From Bacillota bacterium (lineage in GTDB: Bacteria > Bacillota > Bacilli > Desulfuribacillales > Desulfuribacillaceae): DNA of 25,468 nt. The stretch is taken from the NCBI GenBank assembly GCA_023388635.1, contig JAEWFW010000042.1, positions 1 through 25,468 of the forward strand. The letters run 5' to 3'. Numbering within the stretch: the first letter of the stretch is position 1; each line of letters starts with the position of its first letter. The notes below the pieces were generated by a model. That model searched no databases, was not told the origin of the DNA, and worked only from the letters and a program-made list of their open reading frames with translations. Both the position numbers and the translations under genes were made by a program. Positions 7,641-15,955 of the stretch are shown here, piece by piece.

Positions 7641-7841
7641 TATTAAGCAGCAATGGGAAGGTCGGGATGTATGGCGATAATACGCCGTACTCTCGGCTTT
7701 TTTGAATGTAGGTCTATTTATATGTTATCCGAAGAACCTGCATACTGAATTTCTGTATGATTTTCACAGAAAATGGCAGAATATATAGTAAGTCCGTATA
7801 AGCGAACGAATATAATGTGGATTAGACGTGGGGGTGAATTT
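7641..7841. other. Gene-free stretch between the right repeat and the SASP gene
   Basis: With the repeat and the chemoreceptor leader this makes a gene-free interval of 311 bases (7531-7841). It holds a hairpin GTATGGCG (7669-7676) with CGCCGTAC (7683-7690), one wobble pair, and a T-run at 7698-7703 that could act as a weak terminator. Sequences loosely resembling a sporulation -10 (CATACTG at 7741, CAGAATA at 7777) lie before the SASP gene but do not fix a promoter. Confidence 0.4.
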
Positions 7842-8021
7842 GTGAGATCTAATGTGCCCGAGTTATCGGAATGGGATCGCGAGCAATTAAAGTATGAATT
7901 GGCGAGGAATATTGGCATACATAAATATATCGGAGATGATTGGGGCGATGTTACTTCTAAAAGATGTGGTCAAGTAGGCAGAAAAATGAGAGATATCCGA
8001 AAAAAGGAGCAACGAAAATGA
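7842..8021 (+). CDS. Alpha/beta-type small acid-soluble spore protein (SspF-like)
   Basis: This 59-residue protein carries the alpha/beta SASP pattern: LKYELARNIGI near residue 16 resembles the GPR-protease site region of this family (E followed by I/F/L and A). Then come DDWGDVTSKRCGQVGRKM, matching the Trp-Gly, Ser/Arg, Gly-x-x-x and Met positions of SspF-type members. SASPs coat forespore DNA and protect it from UV. I chose GTG 7842 (GGGGGTG at 7830-7836) because it gives the normal family length; the frame is open further upstream to 7773. Its stop overlaps the next start by four bases (ATGA), which is unusual since SASP genes are normally monocistronic. Confidence 0.78.
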   Translation: MRSNVPELSEWDREQLKYELARNIGIHKYIGDDWGDVTSKRCGQVGRKMRDIRKKEQRK

Positions 8022-8659
8022 GCCATGGAATGCTAGCTGCTATGTTGGTAGTTTGTTTTATCATTTTATTGTCTACGGGATGGTTTGATAAAGTGATTGA
8101 TGGTATGCAGATAAAGAGATCGTACGCGATGGCGTTGGCGCTAGGATATTTAGTTATGTCTCGCATGTGGCTGCCGATGCCGAGTTTTAATATAGCCATC
8201 AATGCAGGAGGGATTTTGATCCCGTTATTGATCATGTTGTGGATCGATGTCGTACTGCTTGACAGGTCGCAGATTGGTGATACGATTAGTGCCGGAGTAC
8301 TGATTGCCAGTTTGCTTTTATTAGTACATGAGATATTTCCTAAGGATCCGAGGTTATTCGTTTTGGATCATTTTATGACATACGTGGGTTTGTTAGCGCT
8401 TGCCAGTATGATTACTGCTAAGAAAAAATCGGATGCACCATCGACTGTTTATCCGAAAATGCTTGCGACAGCTATAGTGTCACTGCTATTGTTGGATACG
8501 ATGTCGGTCTTTTTCATTCCCAGAGAATATTACGGTTACCTTGGTGATGGATATACGAGTGATTTGCTGTTTGTCGTCATGCCTGTAATTTATGTACTGT
8601 ACTCCATAGCGGACATTCCACTTTTACGGAAGAAATTTGTAGTATTTCATAAAGATTGA
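8018..8659 (+). CDS. YphA-like polytopic membrane protein
   Basis: This 213-residue protein has about six to seven predicted membrane helices covering most of its length. There are short charged links such as RKKFVVFHKD at the C-terminus and a conserved-looking loop DRSQIGDTISAG after helix 3. Size, topology and location upstream of der and gpsA agree with Bacillus YphA, of unknown function. Assignment is by position and topology rather than by a clear motif. The ATG at 8018 follows AAAAGGAG and overlaps the SASP stop codon (ATGA), which suggests coupled translation and perhaps expression in the forespore. A longer in-frame start at 7964 lacks a good ribosome-binding site. Confidence 0.55.
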   Translation: MSHGMLAAMLVVCFIILLSTGWFDKVIDGMQIKRSYAMALALGYLVMSRMWLPMPSFNIAINAGGILIPLLIMLWIDVVLLDRSQIGDTISAGVLIASLLLLVHEIFPKDPRLFVLDHFMTYVGLLALASMITAKKKSDAPSTVYPKMLATAIVSLLLLDTMSVFFIPREYYGYLGDGYTSDLLFVVMPVIYVLYSIADIPLLRKKFVVFHKD

Positions 8660-8670
8660 AATGTATTTTC

Positions 8671-8699
8671 TTGACGGTTGCCACGCTATATACGATAAT
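8671..8699 (+). promoter_or_regulatory. Sigma-A promoter of the DUF512-der-plsY-gpsA operon
   Basis: TTGACG (8671-8676) and GATAAT (8694-8699) are separated by exactly 17 bases; each matches five of six consensus positions. The predicted start site near 8706 gives a 55-base leader with TAAGGAG at 8747-8753 before the ATG at 8761. Confidence 0.72.
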
Positions 8700-8760
8700 T
8701 ATATAATATATGTCCAAAATATAGAGTGTGTCCAGCGGCTGGGGAGTAAGGAGTTTCGAT

Positions 8761-10167
8761 ATGGCGTTAGTGACAGGTGTGCTGCCTGATAGTTTAGCAG
8801 AAGAGCTTGATATAGAGGTCGGCGATCGCATTCTTGCCGTCAATGGTCAAGATGTGCGTGACATTTTGGATTTCCACATGCTGTTTCACGACGAGTATGT
8901 GGAAATTACGGTGCAAAAATCTAACGGGGATATTCTGATTCTTGAAGTGGACAAGGAGGAGCATGAACCGTTAGGTGTAGAGTGGGAGCACCCGACAATC
9001 GACAGGATCCGCGTATGTGCCAATAAATGTATCTTCTGTTTTGTCGATCAAATACCGCGCAATATGCGTTCCAGCTTGCAAATTCGTGATGATGATTATC
9101 GTCTGTCATTTTTGCAGGGAAATTACGTGACACTGACGAATGTGTCGGATGTAGAGCTAGCGCGCATCGTGGCATTAAATTTATCTCCGATTAATATTTC
9201 TGTACATACGACAAATCCGCAGCTGCGTGAGACGATGCTGCGCAACAAAAGAGCCGGTAACATTCTCCAACAAATTCGCTATTTGGCGGAGCATAATATA
9301 ACGATGCATACGCAAATCGTTCTCTGTCCTGGCTATAACGATAAACAAGAATTGGAGCGGACGATTGATGATTTGCGCGGTTTTTTCCCACTTGTGAGGT
9401 CGCTGTCGGTTGTGCCCGTGGGATTGACGGAATATCGGGATCAACTGGTAAGCATTCGAGAAAATACAAAAGAAGACGCGATCGATACGATCCGTTTGAT
9501 AGAAACTTGGCAAAAGCGCAATCTACAGGAGCTCGGTGTGGCATTCGTATATGCCGCCGATGAATTTTATTTCCTGGCAGACCTTGATGTACCGGCGGCA
9601 GAGATGTATGATGAATTTGAGCAGACGGAAAATGGCATCGGTCTGATTCGCATATTTTTAGATGAGTTACAAATCTATCATACGCGGCTTAGTAAGAGTC
9701 AAGTGCCAGATAAGCGCTATCTCTTGTTGACAGGAGTGTCGGCGGAGAAAACAATTCGGCGAACGGTGGAATTGTTACGTCGATCTGCGGCACTGAATAT
9801 TGATTACCATGTGATTCCTAACCGTTTCTATGGCGGCAAGGTGACGGTCACGGGTCTCGTTACGGGCACGGATATAGTCGAAGAATGGAGACAGTCGCCA
9901 TTGGCGGAACGGCTCCCTTTGTATGATGAAGTGATTATTCCCGATATTATGTTAAAAGACGATGAGAATGTATTTCTCGATAATATGACGGTAGTCGATG
10001 TGGAACGGCAAATCGATCAGAAATTGACAATCATTAGCTCGACGGCAAAGGGGCTTATCGAACATATATTACAGGCACCGATTAAAAAAATATACAGAGC
10101 AAAGCGACCGATTAGGGATTACCAGTTGCGGGCGCAGCGTTATGAAAGGAGTCATTTTTTTGCGTAA
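8761..10167 (+). CDS. DUF512 family protein with PDZ and radical-SAM-like cysteine motif
   Basis: This 468-residue protein starts with a PDZ-like domain (about 1-60, with IEVGDRILAVNGQDV). A CX3CX2C motif follows (C86, C90, C93 in CANKCIFC), typical of radical-SAM [4Fe-4S] sites, then a barrel-like region and the C-terminal DUF512 domain. The family is widespread in Bacillota and Cyanobacteria; its reaction is not established to my knowledge. ATG 8761 is preferred over GTG 8728 because TAAGGAG lies seven bases before it and the PDZ start fits. It is the first gene of an operon and overlaps der by eight bases, a conserved arrangement in Clostridia-like genomes, hinting at a link to ribosome or membrane biogenesis. 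Confidence 0.88.
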   Translation: MALVTGVLPDSLAEELDIEVGDRILAVNGQDVRDILDFHMLFHDEYVEITVQKSNGDILILEVDKEEHEPLGVEWEHPTIDRIRVCANKCIFCFVDQIPRNMRSSLQIRDDDYRLSFLQGNYVTLTNVSDVELARIVALNLSPINISVHTTNPQLRETMLRNKRAGNILQQIRYLAEHNITMHTQIVLCPGYNDKQELERTIDDLRGFFPLVRSLSVVPVGLTEYRDQLVSIRENTKEDAIDTIRLIETWQKRNLQELGVAFVYAADEFYFLADLDVPAAEMYDEFEQTENGIGLIRIFLDELQIYHTRLSKSQVPDKRYLLLTGVSAEKTIRRTVELLRRSAALNIDYHVIPNRFYGGKVTVTGLVTGTDIVEEWRQSPLAERLPLYDEVIIPDIMLKDDENVFLDNMTVVDVERQIDQKLTIISSTAKGLIEHILQAPIKKIYRAKRPIRDYQLRAQRYERSHFFA

Positions 10168-11476
10168 ACATGTAGTTGCGATCGTCGGACGCCCGAATGT
10201 AGGCAAATCGATGTTATTTAATCGCATTATTGGAGAGAGGCTTGCCATTGTTGAGGATGAGCCGGGGGTCACTAGAGATCGTCTGTATATGAGTACAGAA
10301 TGGCTGGATAAGGAGTTTTATTTAATCGATACGGGCGGTATTGAAGTGGATGAAGATGACAGAATCGTCAACCAAATTCGCGTACAGGCAGAGATTGCCA
10401 TCGATGAAGCCGATGTGATTATTTTCGTCGTTGACGGCACCATGGGAATCACAAGCTCGGATCAGGAAGTGGCGAAAATTCTCTACAAAAGTAAAAAGCC
10501 GATCGTATTGGCAGTTAACAAAATCGATAATCCGGAGATGTCGCATAATACGATCGAGTTTTACGGGTTAGGGCTTGGAGAGCCGTTCGGTGTTTCATGT
10601 ACGCACGGAATTGGCATTGGTGATTTGCTCGATGAGGTCACCGCGCATTTTGTCGATGATCAAATGGAGCAGGTCGATGATGACGCAATCAGAGTGGCGA
10701 TCATCGGGCGCCCGAATGTCGGGAAATCGTCTTTGCTCAATGCCCTTGTCGGCGAAGATCGGGTGATTGTCAGTGACATTGCGGGGACGACGCGGGATGC
10801 TGTCGATACACCGTTGGAAGTTGACGGACAGAAGTATGTGCTCGTAGACACAGCGGGGATACGCAAACGTGGGAAAGTGTACGAAAAGATCGAGAAGTAC
10901 AGCGTATTACGAGCGATGGCGGCGATTGAGCGTGCCGATGTCTGTCTGATTGTGCTCGACGGTTCCACGGGGATTATTGAACAAGATAAGAAAATTGCCG
11001 GTTACGCCCATGAAGCAGGCAAAGCGTGTATTTTTGTCTACAACAAATGGGATTTGGTCGAGAAAGATGATAAGACATACGACCGGTTGACGAAACATGT
11101 GCACGAGCAGTTTATCTTTATGGATTACGCTCCTGTTGTGTTTTTGTCGGCTGCTACGAAGAAGCGCTTACATACGTTGCTGCCGATCGTGCAATTTGCG
11201 TCGGAACAGCATTCAATGCGGATAGAGACACATCTACTCAATGAATGTCTGCGGGATGCTATGGCGATCAATCCACCGCCGACCGACAAAGGCAAACGCC
11301 TGAAGATTTTCTATATGACGCAGGTTTCTGTCAAGCCGCCGACGTTTGTGCTCTTTGTCAACGATCAGGAATTGCTGCATTTTTCGTATGAGCGTTTTAT
11401 CAACAATAAGTTGCGGGAACGATTTAATTTTGAAACGACTCCGATTCGATTCATTGTACGTGAAAAAAATTCATAA
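10160..11476 (+). CDS. der: Ribosome assembly GTPase Der (EngA)
   Basis: This 438-residue essential GTPase acts in 50S subunit assembly and has two tandem G domains and a C-terminal KH-like domain (about 350-435). Each G domain has its P-loop GRPNVGKS (residues 10-17, and again near 180), a G3 motif (DTGG and DTAG) and a G4 motif (NKID and NKWD). I chose TTG 10160 because AAAGGAG at 10145-10151 lies eight bases before it and the protein then starts directly at the first strand. A reading from ATG 10142 would put the ribosome-binding site inside the gene. The start overlaps the DUF512 stop, suggesting translational coupling. Confidence 0.96.
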   Translation: MRKHVVAIVGRPNVGKSMLFNRIIGERLAIVEDEPGVTRDRLYMSTEWLDKEFYLIDTGGIEVDEDDRIVNQIRVQAEIAIDEADVIIFVVDGTMGITSSDQEVAKILYKSKKPIVLAVNKIDNPEMSHNTIEFYGLGLGEPFGVSCTHGIGIGDLLDEVTAHFVDDQMEQVDDDAIRVAIIGRPNVGKSSLLNALVGEDRVIVSDIAGTTRDAVDTPLEVDGQKYVLVDTAGIRKRGKVYEKIEKYSVLRAMAAIERADVCLIVLDGSTGIIEQDKKIAGYAHEAGKACIFVYNKWDLVEKDDKTYDRLTKHVHEQFIFMDYAPVVFLSAATKKRLHTLLPIVQFASEQHSMRIETHLLNECLRDAMAINPPPTDKGKRLKIFYMTQVSVKPPTFVLFVNDQELLHFSYERFINNKLRERFNFETTPIRFIVREKNS

Positions 11477-11508
11477 ATTAATATTACGCTTTTTCAGGAG
11501 TTGATGCG

Positions 11509-12105
11509 ATGAATAGTGTGGCTATTATTGTCATAGGGTACTTGATAGGAAGTATCAGCTTTAGTTACATCCTCGGCAAACTGCTGCGTGGGATTGATAT
11601 ACGAGAATACGACAGCGGCAATGCAGGGGCAACGAATACATTCAGAACGCTGGGGATAGCTCCAGGAATATTCGTTTTATTGTGTGATAGTTTGAAAGGC
11701 GCGGCGGCAGTCTTGATCGCATCGGCACTTTCAGCAGGTGAACCATTTTGGATGATTATCGGCGGGATTTGTGCGATTATCGGACATAACTGGCCTATTT
11801 ATCTGAAATTCAAAGGCGGTAAAGGAGTTGCGACGACGATTGGTGTCGTTGCGACACTGGTGTTCTATCCGGCATTGTTTGCCGGGATGATTGCTTTAGT
11901 CGTCTTGTACTTTACGCGTTATGTTTCCTTGGCTTCGATGGTATTTGCTATTCTGATTCCGATTTTTGTACTTATCTTTGATTATTCCGGTCTTTATATT
12001 ATCGTTACTATCGTTATGGCAGTTTTGGTCTGTATCAGACATAGAAGTAATATCGAACGGCTGAGAGCAGGAACAGAAAGAAAACTTGGTAAAAGATCAG
12101 TATAA
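11509..12105 (+). CDS. plsY: Acyl-phosphate:glycerol-3-phosphate acyltransferase PlsY
   Basis: This 198-residue integral membrane enzyme transfers an acyl group from acyl-phosphate to glycerol-3-phosphate, the first acylation of phospholipid synthesis. Family motifs are present: GSISFSYILGK near the N-terminus, SGNAGATNTFR at about 43-53 and GHNWPIYLKFKGGKGVAT near 96-113, with several membrane helices between them. Length is typical. ATG 11509 follows CAGGAG. It lies between der and gpsA; pairing with gpsA makes sense because GpsA supplies the glycerol-3-phosphate it uses. Confidence 0.95.
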   Translation: MNSVAIIVIGYLIGSISFSYILGKLLRGIDIREYDSGNAGATNTFRTLGIAPGIFVLLCDSLKGAAAVLIASALSAGEPFWMIIGGICAIIGHNWPIYLKFKGGKGVATTIGVVATLVFYPALFAGMIALVVLYFTRYVSLASMVFAILIPIFVLIFDYSGLYIIVTIVMAVLVCIRHRSNIERLRAGTERKLGKRSV

Positions 12106-12117
12106 TGGGGTGAAAAT

Positions 12118-13134
12118 ATGCGTCAACCGATCGCAGTTTTAGGAGCTGGGAGTTGGGGAACAGCACTATCACTTGTACTCGCGCAAAACCAGCACAGTGT
12201 TTCATTATGGACTCGTAAAGAGGAACATGCAGCATATTTGCATACAAAAAGAGAAAATCCACAATATTTAAAAGATGTATGTTTGCCGGAAAACATTGCG
12301 GTGACTTCTGATTTGCAACAAGCTTTGCAGGGGAAAAAGCATATTGTCTTAGTGACGCCTTCGCATTCTTTGCAGGAACTATTGCCGAAAATTGGTCAAT
12401 ACATGGAACCGGATGCGGCGATTACCCACGCTATCAAAGGGATTGACCCAGACAGTCTGGAGCGAGTCTCGGAAGTGATTTTGCATAACCTGCCGAATTT
12501 TTCCGCTGATCGCCTTGCCGTATTATCGGGACCGAGTCATGCCGAGGAAGTCGGCGTGCAAAAGCCGACGACTGTCGTAATCGCTTCGCAATCTTTGGAA
12601 CTGGCGGAAGCTGTACAAGATATATTCTTTAATAGCAATTTTCGCGTATACACGAACACCGATGTCGTGGGAGTTGAATTGGGCGGAGCATTGAAAAATA
12701 TCATTGCGCTCGGTGCCGGTATTTCCGATGGCTTGGGTTTCGGCGACAACGCAAAAGCGGCGTTAATGACTCGTGGACTGGCGGAGATTACGCGCTTGGG
12801 AATTCATTTAGGGGCGAAACAGTCGACGTTCTCCGGTCTGGCGGGGATTGGGGACTTAATTGTCACATGTACGAGTATTCACAGCAGGAACTATCGTGCC
12901 GGTCGGCTGATCGGTGAAGGTAAATTATTGGACAATGTCTTGAGTGAGATGGGAATGGTCGTCGAAGGGGTGCGTACGACGAAAGCAGCGTATGCCTTGT
13001 CACGCAAATATGATGTAAGTATGCCGATCACGGAGCAGCTCCATCATATCCTTTTTGAAGACAAAAATGCCAAGGAAGCAGTCGAACAGTTGATGGCGAG
13101 GGTCAAAAAAGAAGAACTGGAAAGCTTTCATTAA
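12118..13134 (+). CDS. gpsA: Glycerol-3-phosphate dehydrogenase [NAD(P)+]
   Basis: This 338-residue cytosolic enzyme reduces dihydroxyacetone phosphate to glycerol-3-phosphate for phospholipid synthesis. The Rossmann motif VLGAGSWGTA is at residues 6-15, SGPSHAEEV near 140, and the catalytic-lysine region GALKNIIALGAG near 190. The signature GFGDNAKAALMTRGLAEI follows. Length and motifs are complete. ATG 12118 follows GGGGTG, 12 bases after plsY. In Bacillus spoIVA usually lies downstream; here the operon ends at a terminator whose stem begins before the gpsA stop codon. Confidence 0.96.
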   Translation: MRQPIAVLGAGSWGTALSLVLAQNQHSVSLWTRKEEHAAYLHTKRENPQYLKDVCLPENIAVTSDLQQALQGKKHIVLVTPSHSLQELLPKIGQYMEPDAAITHAIKGIDPDSLERVSEVILHNLPNFSADRLAVLSGPSHAEEVGVQKPTTVVIASQSLELAEAVQDIFFNSNFRVYTNTDVVGVELGGALKNIIALGAGISDGLGFGDNAKAALMTRGLAEITRLGIHLGAKQSTFSGLAGIGDLIVTCTSIHSRNYRAGRLIGEGKLLDNVLSEMGMVVEGVRTTKAAYALSRKYDVSMPITEQLHHILFEDKNAKEAVEQLMARVKKEELESFH

Positions 13135-13150
13135 AATATGAAAGCTTTTT
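13121..13150 (+). terminator. Intrinsic terminator overlapping the gpsA stop codon
   Basis: AAAGCTTTCAT (13121-13131) pairs perfectly with ATGAAAGCTTT (13138-13148) over a six-base loop and runs into TTTTT. The left arm lies in the last gpsA codons and the TAA (13132-13134) starts the loop, so a ribosome at the gpsA stop would cover the stem. Confidence 0.85.
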
Positions 13151-13204
13151 GCATAACAATCGCCTTTTATCCACGGATACATGGATAGTTTTGTATTTGC
13201 ATGG

Positions 13205-13233
13205 TTGCCAATGTAAATTTTAAGCGTTCTAAT
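13205..13233 (+). promoter_or_regulatory. Sigma-A promoter of the pduL-mnmM-miaB-ricA operon
   Basis: TTGCCA (13205-13210) and TCTAAT (13228-13233) are 17 bases apart and each matches five of six consensus positions. The start site would be near 13240, giving a leader of about 120 bases. A second perfect TATAAT at 13257-13262 has no good -35 but could be an alternative. Confidence 0.62.
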
Positions 13234-13275
13234 TATGTAAAAAATAGCGAATAGTATATAATAAAGTAAGACTTG

Positions 13276-13354
13276 ATTCAGGTGGGATTTTCACCCCATC
13301 TGAATTGTAGTATTCAAAAAGAGCTTCGTGATTAATTCAGATGCAGTAGGGGTG
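13276..13354 (+). promoter_or_regulatory. pduL leader with two mutually exclusive hairpins, one masking the RBS
   Basis: Hairpin A pairs ATTCAGGTGGG (13276-13286) with CCCATCTGAAT (13295-13305), eleven pairs including one wobble. The right arm is also perfectly complementary to sequence further down. ATCTGAATT (13298-13306) can pair with AATTCAGAT (13334-13342), and CACCCC (13292-13297) with GGGGTG (13349-13354), the pduL ribosome-binding site, leaving a six-base bulge. Formation of one excludes the other. There is no U-run after hairpin A, which points to control of translation rather than termination. No known riboswitch class was recognised. Confidence 0.55.
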
Positions 13355-13362
13355 TTAAAGAT

Positions 13363-13941
13363 ATGCAAGTTCCTGTCGGAATATCCAATCGACATATACA
13401 TTTATCGGAAAAAGAGCTGGCGTTGTTATTCGGCGATGGGTATGAATTGACACCCTTTAAGCCTTTATCACAACCGGGGCAATATGCGTCGGAAGAAACG
13501 GTGACTGTCAAGGGGTCTAAGGGCTCGATAGAACGGGTTAGAGTTCTGGGACCAACGCGCAGGCAGACGCAGTTAGAAGTCTCGCGGACAGACTGCTTTA
13601 CGTTGGGAATTAGTCCGCCGGTTCGCGATTCTGGGGATGTGAAAGGCAGTGCCGGCATAGAAATCATCGGACCACAAGGCAGTGCGATAATCAACGAAGG
13701 TGTGATCATCGCGCAGCGTCATATACATATGCACACGAAAGATGCCGAGTATTACGGCTTGGAGGATAAAGATCGTGTGTATGTCAGGACGGGCGGAGAC
13801 CGTTCGATTATATTTGAGAATGTATTGATCCGTGTCAGCGATAAATATTCCTTGGAATTTCATGTCGATACAGATGAAGGAAACGCCGCTTCACTGAAAA
13901 ACGGACAGCTTGTGGAGATCGTCAGTATTGATATTATGTAA
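13363..13941 (+). CDS. pduL: PduL-type phosphate acyltransferase (PTAC)
   Basis: This 192-residue enzyme interconverts acyl-CoA and acyl-phosphate (acetyl or propanoyl). It has the duplicated beta-barrel plan of PduL with its metal-binding histidines: SNRHIHLS at residues 8-15 and QRHIHMH near 122-128. An N-terminal microcompartment-targeting extension is absent: the protein begins directly at VPVGISNRHIH, and no shell or diol/ethanolamine genes are nearby. It therefore probably works as the cell's soluble phosphotransacetylase. ATG 13363 has AGGGGTG eight bases upstream, within a switch-like leader. It starts an operon with two tRNA-modification genes. Confidence 0.92.
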   Translation: MQVPVGISNRHIHLSEKELALLFGDGYELTPFKPLSQPGQYASEETVTVKGSKGSIERVRVLGPTRRQTQLEVSRTDCFTLGISPPVRDSGDVKGSAGIEIIGPQGSAIINEGVIIAQRHIHMHTKDAEYYGLEDKDRVYVRTGGDRSIIFENVLIRVSDKYSLEFHVDTDEGNAASLKNGQLVEIVSIDIM

Positions 13942-13973
13942 GACTTTCATATGGATATGGAGCGTGAGGCGCT

Positions 13974-14558
13974 GTGAAGAAATTATTACCGGTCATTCAA
14001 TTTTCACATATGCTAGTGGCAGCCAAATTGGAATCCGGTGGACATGCAGTCGATGCAACTGCCGGTAATGGGAACGATACGCTATTTCTGATCAATCATT
14101 TGAGCAAGAATGACAAACTATACGTATTTGATATACAAGAGCAGGCAATTCAGCAGACGAGAAATAAGCTGATGGAATATTTGTCGCAGGCGGACTACAA
14201 TAAACTCAACCAGCGAATTTCATTTATCTGTACGGGGCATGAAAATATCGATCAACATGTGCGAGACCCCGTGAAGGTCATTATGTTTAATCTGGGGTAT
14301 TTGCCAGGTGCGAATACGAATATTATCACTAAGCCATATACGACGATCAAAGCAATTGAGAAGGGCTTACAGTTATTAGTACCCCAAGGAATTATCAGCA
14401 TTGTGCTGTATCCCGGTCACGAAGGCGGGGAGGAAGAAGCGGTGCTCGTCAGTAATTATGTAGCAAGGCTTGATCCTTATCAATACGGAGTCATACAATA
14501 TAAAAATATTAACAAAAAGAAATCACCCTATGCGCTCATTGTTGAAAAAAGGCGATGA
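13974..14558 (+). CDS. mnmM: SAM-dependent methyltransferase, YtqB/MnmM family
   Basis: This 194-residue protein is a class I methyltransferase of the family first labelled 'putative rRNA methylase'. Motif I is DATAGNGNDT (about residues 23-32). The acidic end of strand 2 is VFDIQEQA near 51, and the family-specific FNLGYLPG is near 104-111. Bacillus YtqB of the same length has been reported to methylate the wobble uridine side chain of tRNA (nm5s2U to mnm5s2U) and is named MnmM; that function is transferred by similarity. GTG 13974 follows GGAGCGTGAGG. It lies between pduL and miaB; pairing with miaB fits a tRNA-modification role. Confidence 0.85.
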   Translation: MKKLLPVIQFSHMLVAAKLESGGHAVDATAGNGNDTLFLINHLSKNDKLYVFDIQEQAIQQTRNKLMEYLSQADYNKLNQRISFICTGHENIDQHVRDPVKVIMFNLGYLPGANTNIITKPYTTIKAIEKGLQLLVPQGIISIVLYPGHEGGEEEAVLVSNYVARLDPYQYGVIQYKNINKKKSPYALIVEKRR

Positions 14559-14617
14559 GCGAGCAGATCACATAGATATACATGAAATAGATATATGCGG
14601 ACAGGAGCGATTCATTA

Positions 14618-15955
14618 GTGAACCAGCAAGGAAAAAAATATCTGTTTAGAACATACGGATGTCAGATGAACGAACATGATACGGAAATTATGGAAGGTAT
14701 GCTGGCGGAATTGGGATATACAGCGACAGATGAGGAACAGCAAGCAGATTTTATCATTTTCAACACATGCTCTGTTCGGGAGAATGCCGATAATAAAGTA
14801 TTCGGGGAAATTGGTCGGATGAAACATTTGAAGCGCGACAACCCGAATATGCTTTTAGCTTTATGCGGATGTATGGCGCAGCAACAAAGTGTCGTCGATA
14901 AAGTGTTGCAATCCTATCCGCAGGTGGATATGGTGTTCGGGACACATAATATTCACAAATTGCCGGAATTAATGGAACAAGCGATTTTTAGTAAAGAGAC
15001 GGTTGTCGATGTTTGGCAAACGGAAGGCGATATTATCGAGAATCTTCCGCGTTCACGGAGAGATGGATTGAAGGCATGGGTATCGATTATGTATGGATGC
15101 AATAATTTTTGCACCTATTGTATCGTACCGCATACGCGAGGCAGGGAGCGCAGTCGTTCTGCCGATAACATTCTCAGCGAGATCAGAGAATTAAAGGAGC
15201 AAGGATATAAAGAAGTCACACTGCTTGGACAAAATGTCAACTCCTATGGGCTGGATCTTGATGAAGGTATGGATTTTCCAGAGTTGTTGCAAGCAGTCGA
15301 TGATATCGGTATTGAGCGCATTCGCTTTATGACCAGCCACCCTAAAGACTTTACCGATAAGCTGATTGACGTCATTTATAACAGCAAGCATATATGTGAG
15401 CAGATCCACCTGCCGTTCCAAGCGGGGAGTACGGAAGTACTGCGCAGAATGAACCGCAAGCATACGAAGGAGTGGTATCTGGAGAAGATCCGCACGATTA
15501 AAGAGCGCATACCGAATGTGGCGTTGAGCACTGATATCATTGTCGGATTTCCCGGAGAAACAGATGAACAGTTTGAAGATACACTCGATATTGTTCGTCA
15601 AGTGGAGTTCGATTTCGCTTATACGTTTATTTATTCGCCGCGCACCGGTACACCGGCGGCTAATTTCGAAGACAGTATCTCAATGCTTGACAAAAAGCGG
15701 CGTTTGCAAGCGTTGATTGAAACACAAAATGAAATTACGAAGCAGAAGAATCAACAATTTATGGGACAAGAAGTGGAAATTCTCGTCGAGGGATTCAGCA
15801 AAACGAATCCTGACAAACTGGCAGGGCGGACGAGAACGAATAAGATTGTCCATTTTGTCGGCAGTACAGATTTGATCGGCACACTGGCGACGATCAAAAT
15901 CGATACGGTTAAAACATGGAGCTTGGAGGGAAAACATTGTGACGGACGTGCCTAG
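14618..15955 (+). CDS. miaB: tRNA-2-methylthio-N6-dimethylallyladenosine synthase MiaB
   Basis: This 445-residue radical-SAM methylthiotransferase adds the 2-methylthio group to i6A37 of tRNAs reading UNN codons. The N-terminal UPF0004 domain holds three cluster cysteines (in YGCQMNEHDTE, FNTCSVRENA and LCGCMAQ). The radical-SAM site is GCNNFCTYCIVP (about residues 155-166), and a TRAM RNA-binding domain closes the protein. GTG 14618 follows ACAGGAG with ten bases of spacing. The miaB-ricA-cotE order is that of Bacillus (ymcB-ymcA-cotE). It overlaps ricA by 17 bases. Confidence 0.96.
   Translation: MNQQGKKYLFRTYGCQMNEHDTEIMEGMLAELGYTATDEEQQADFIIFNTCSVRENADNKVFGEIGRMKHLKRDNPNMLLALCGCMAQQQSVVDKVLQSYPQVDMVFGTHNIHKLPELMEQAIFSKETVVDVWQTEGDIIENLPRSRRDGLKAWVSIMYGCNNFCTYCIVPHTRGRERSRSADNILSEIRELKEQGYKEVTLLGQNVNSYGLDLDEGMDFPELLQAVDDIGIERIRFMTSHPKDFTDKLIDVIYNSKHICEQIHLPFQAGSTEVLRRMNRKHTKEWYLEKIRTIKERIPNVALSTDIIVGFPGETDEQFEDTLDIVRQVEFDFAYTFIYSPRTGTPAANFEDSISMLDKKRRLQALIETQNEITKQKNQQFMGQEVEILVEGFSKTNPDKLAGRTRTNKIVHFVGSTDLIGTLATIKIDTVKTWSLEGKHCDGRA

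Noticed and set aside
5514..7645. Target-site duplication (TATTA) flanking the MCP cassette
   Set aside because: The pentamer abuts the right repeat but is two bases away from the left repeat; in AT-rich sequence this is easily chance.
7773..7841. N-terminal extension of the SASP from 7773
   Set aside because: Alpha/beta SASPs are about 60-70 residues, and GTG 7842 with GGGGGTG upstream gives the normal length; no ribosome-binding site precedes 7773.
8728..8760. Longer DUF512 start at GTG 8728
   Set aside because: The TAAGGAG site lies within this extension, correctly spaced for ATG 8761, and the PDZ domain begins right after 8761.
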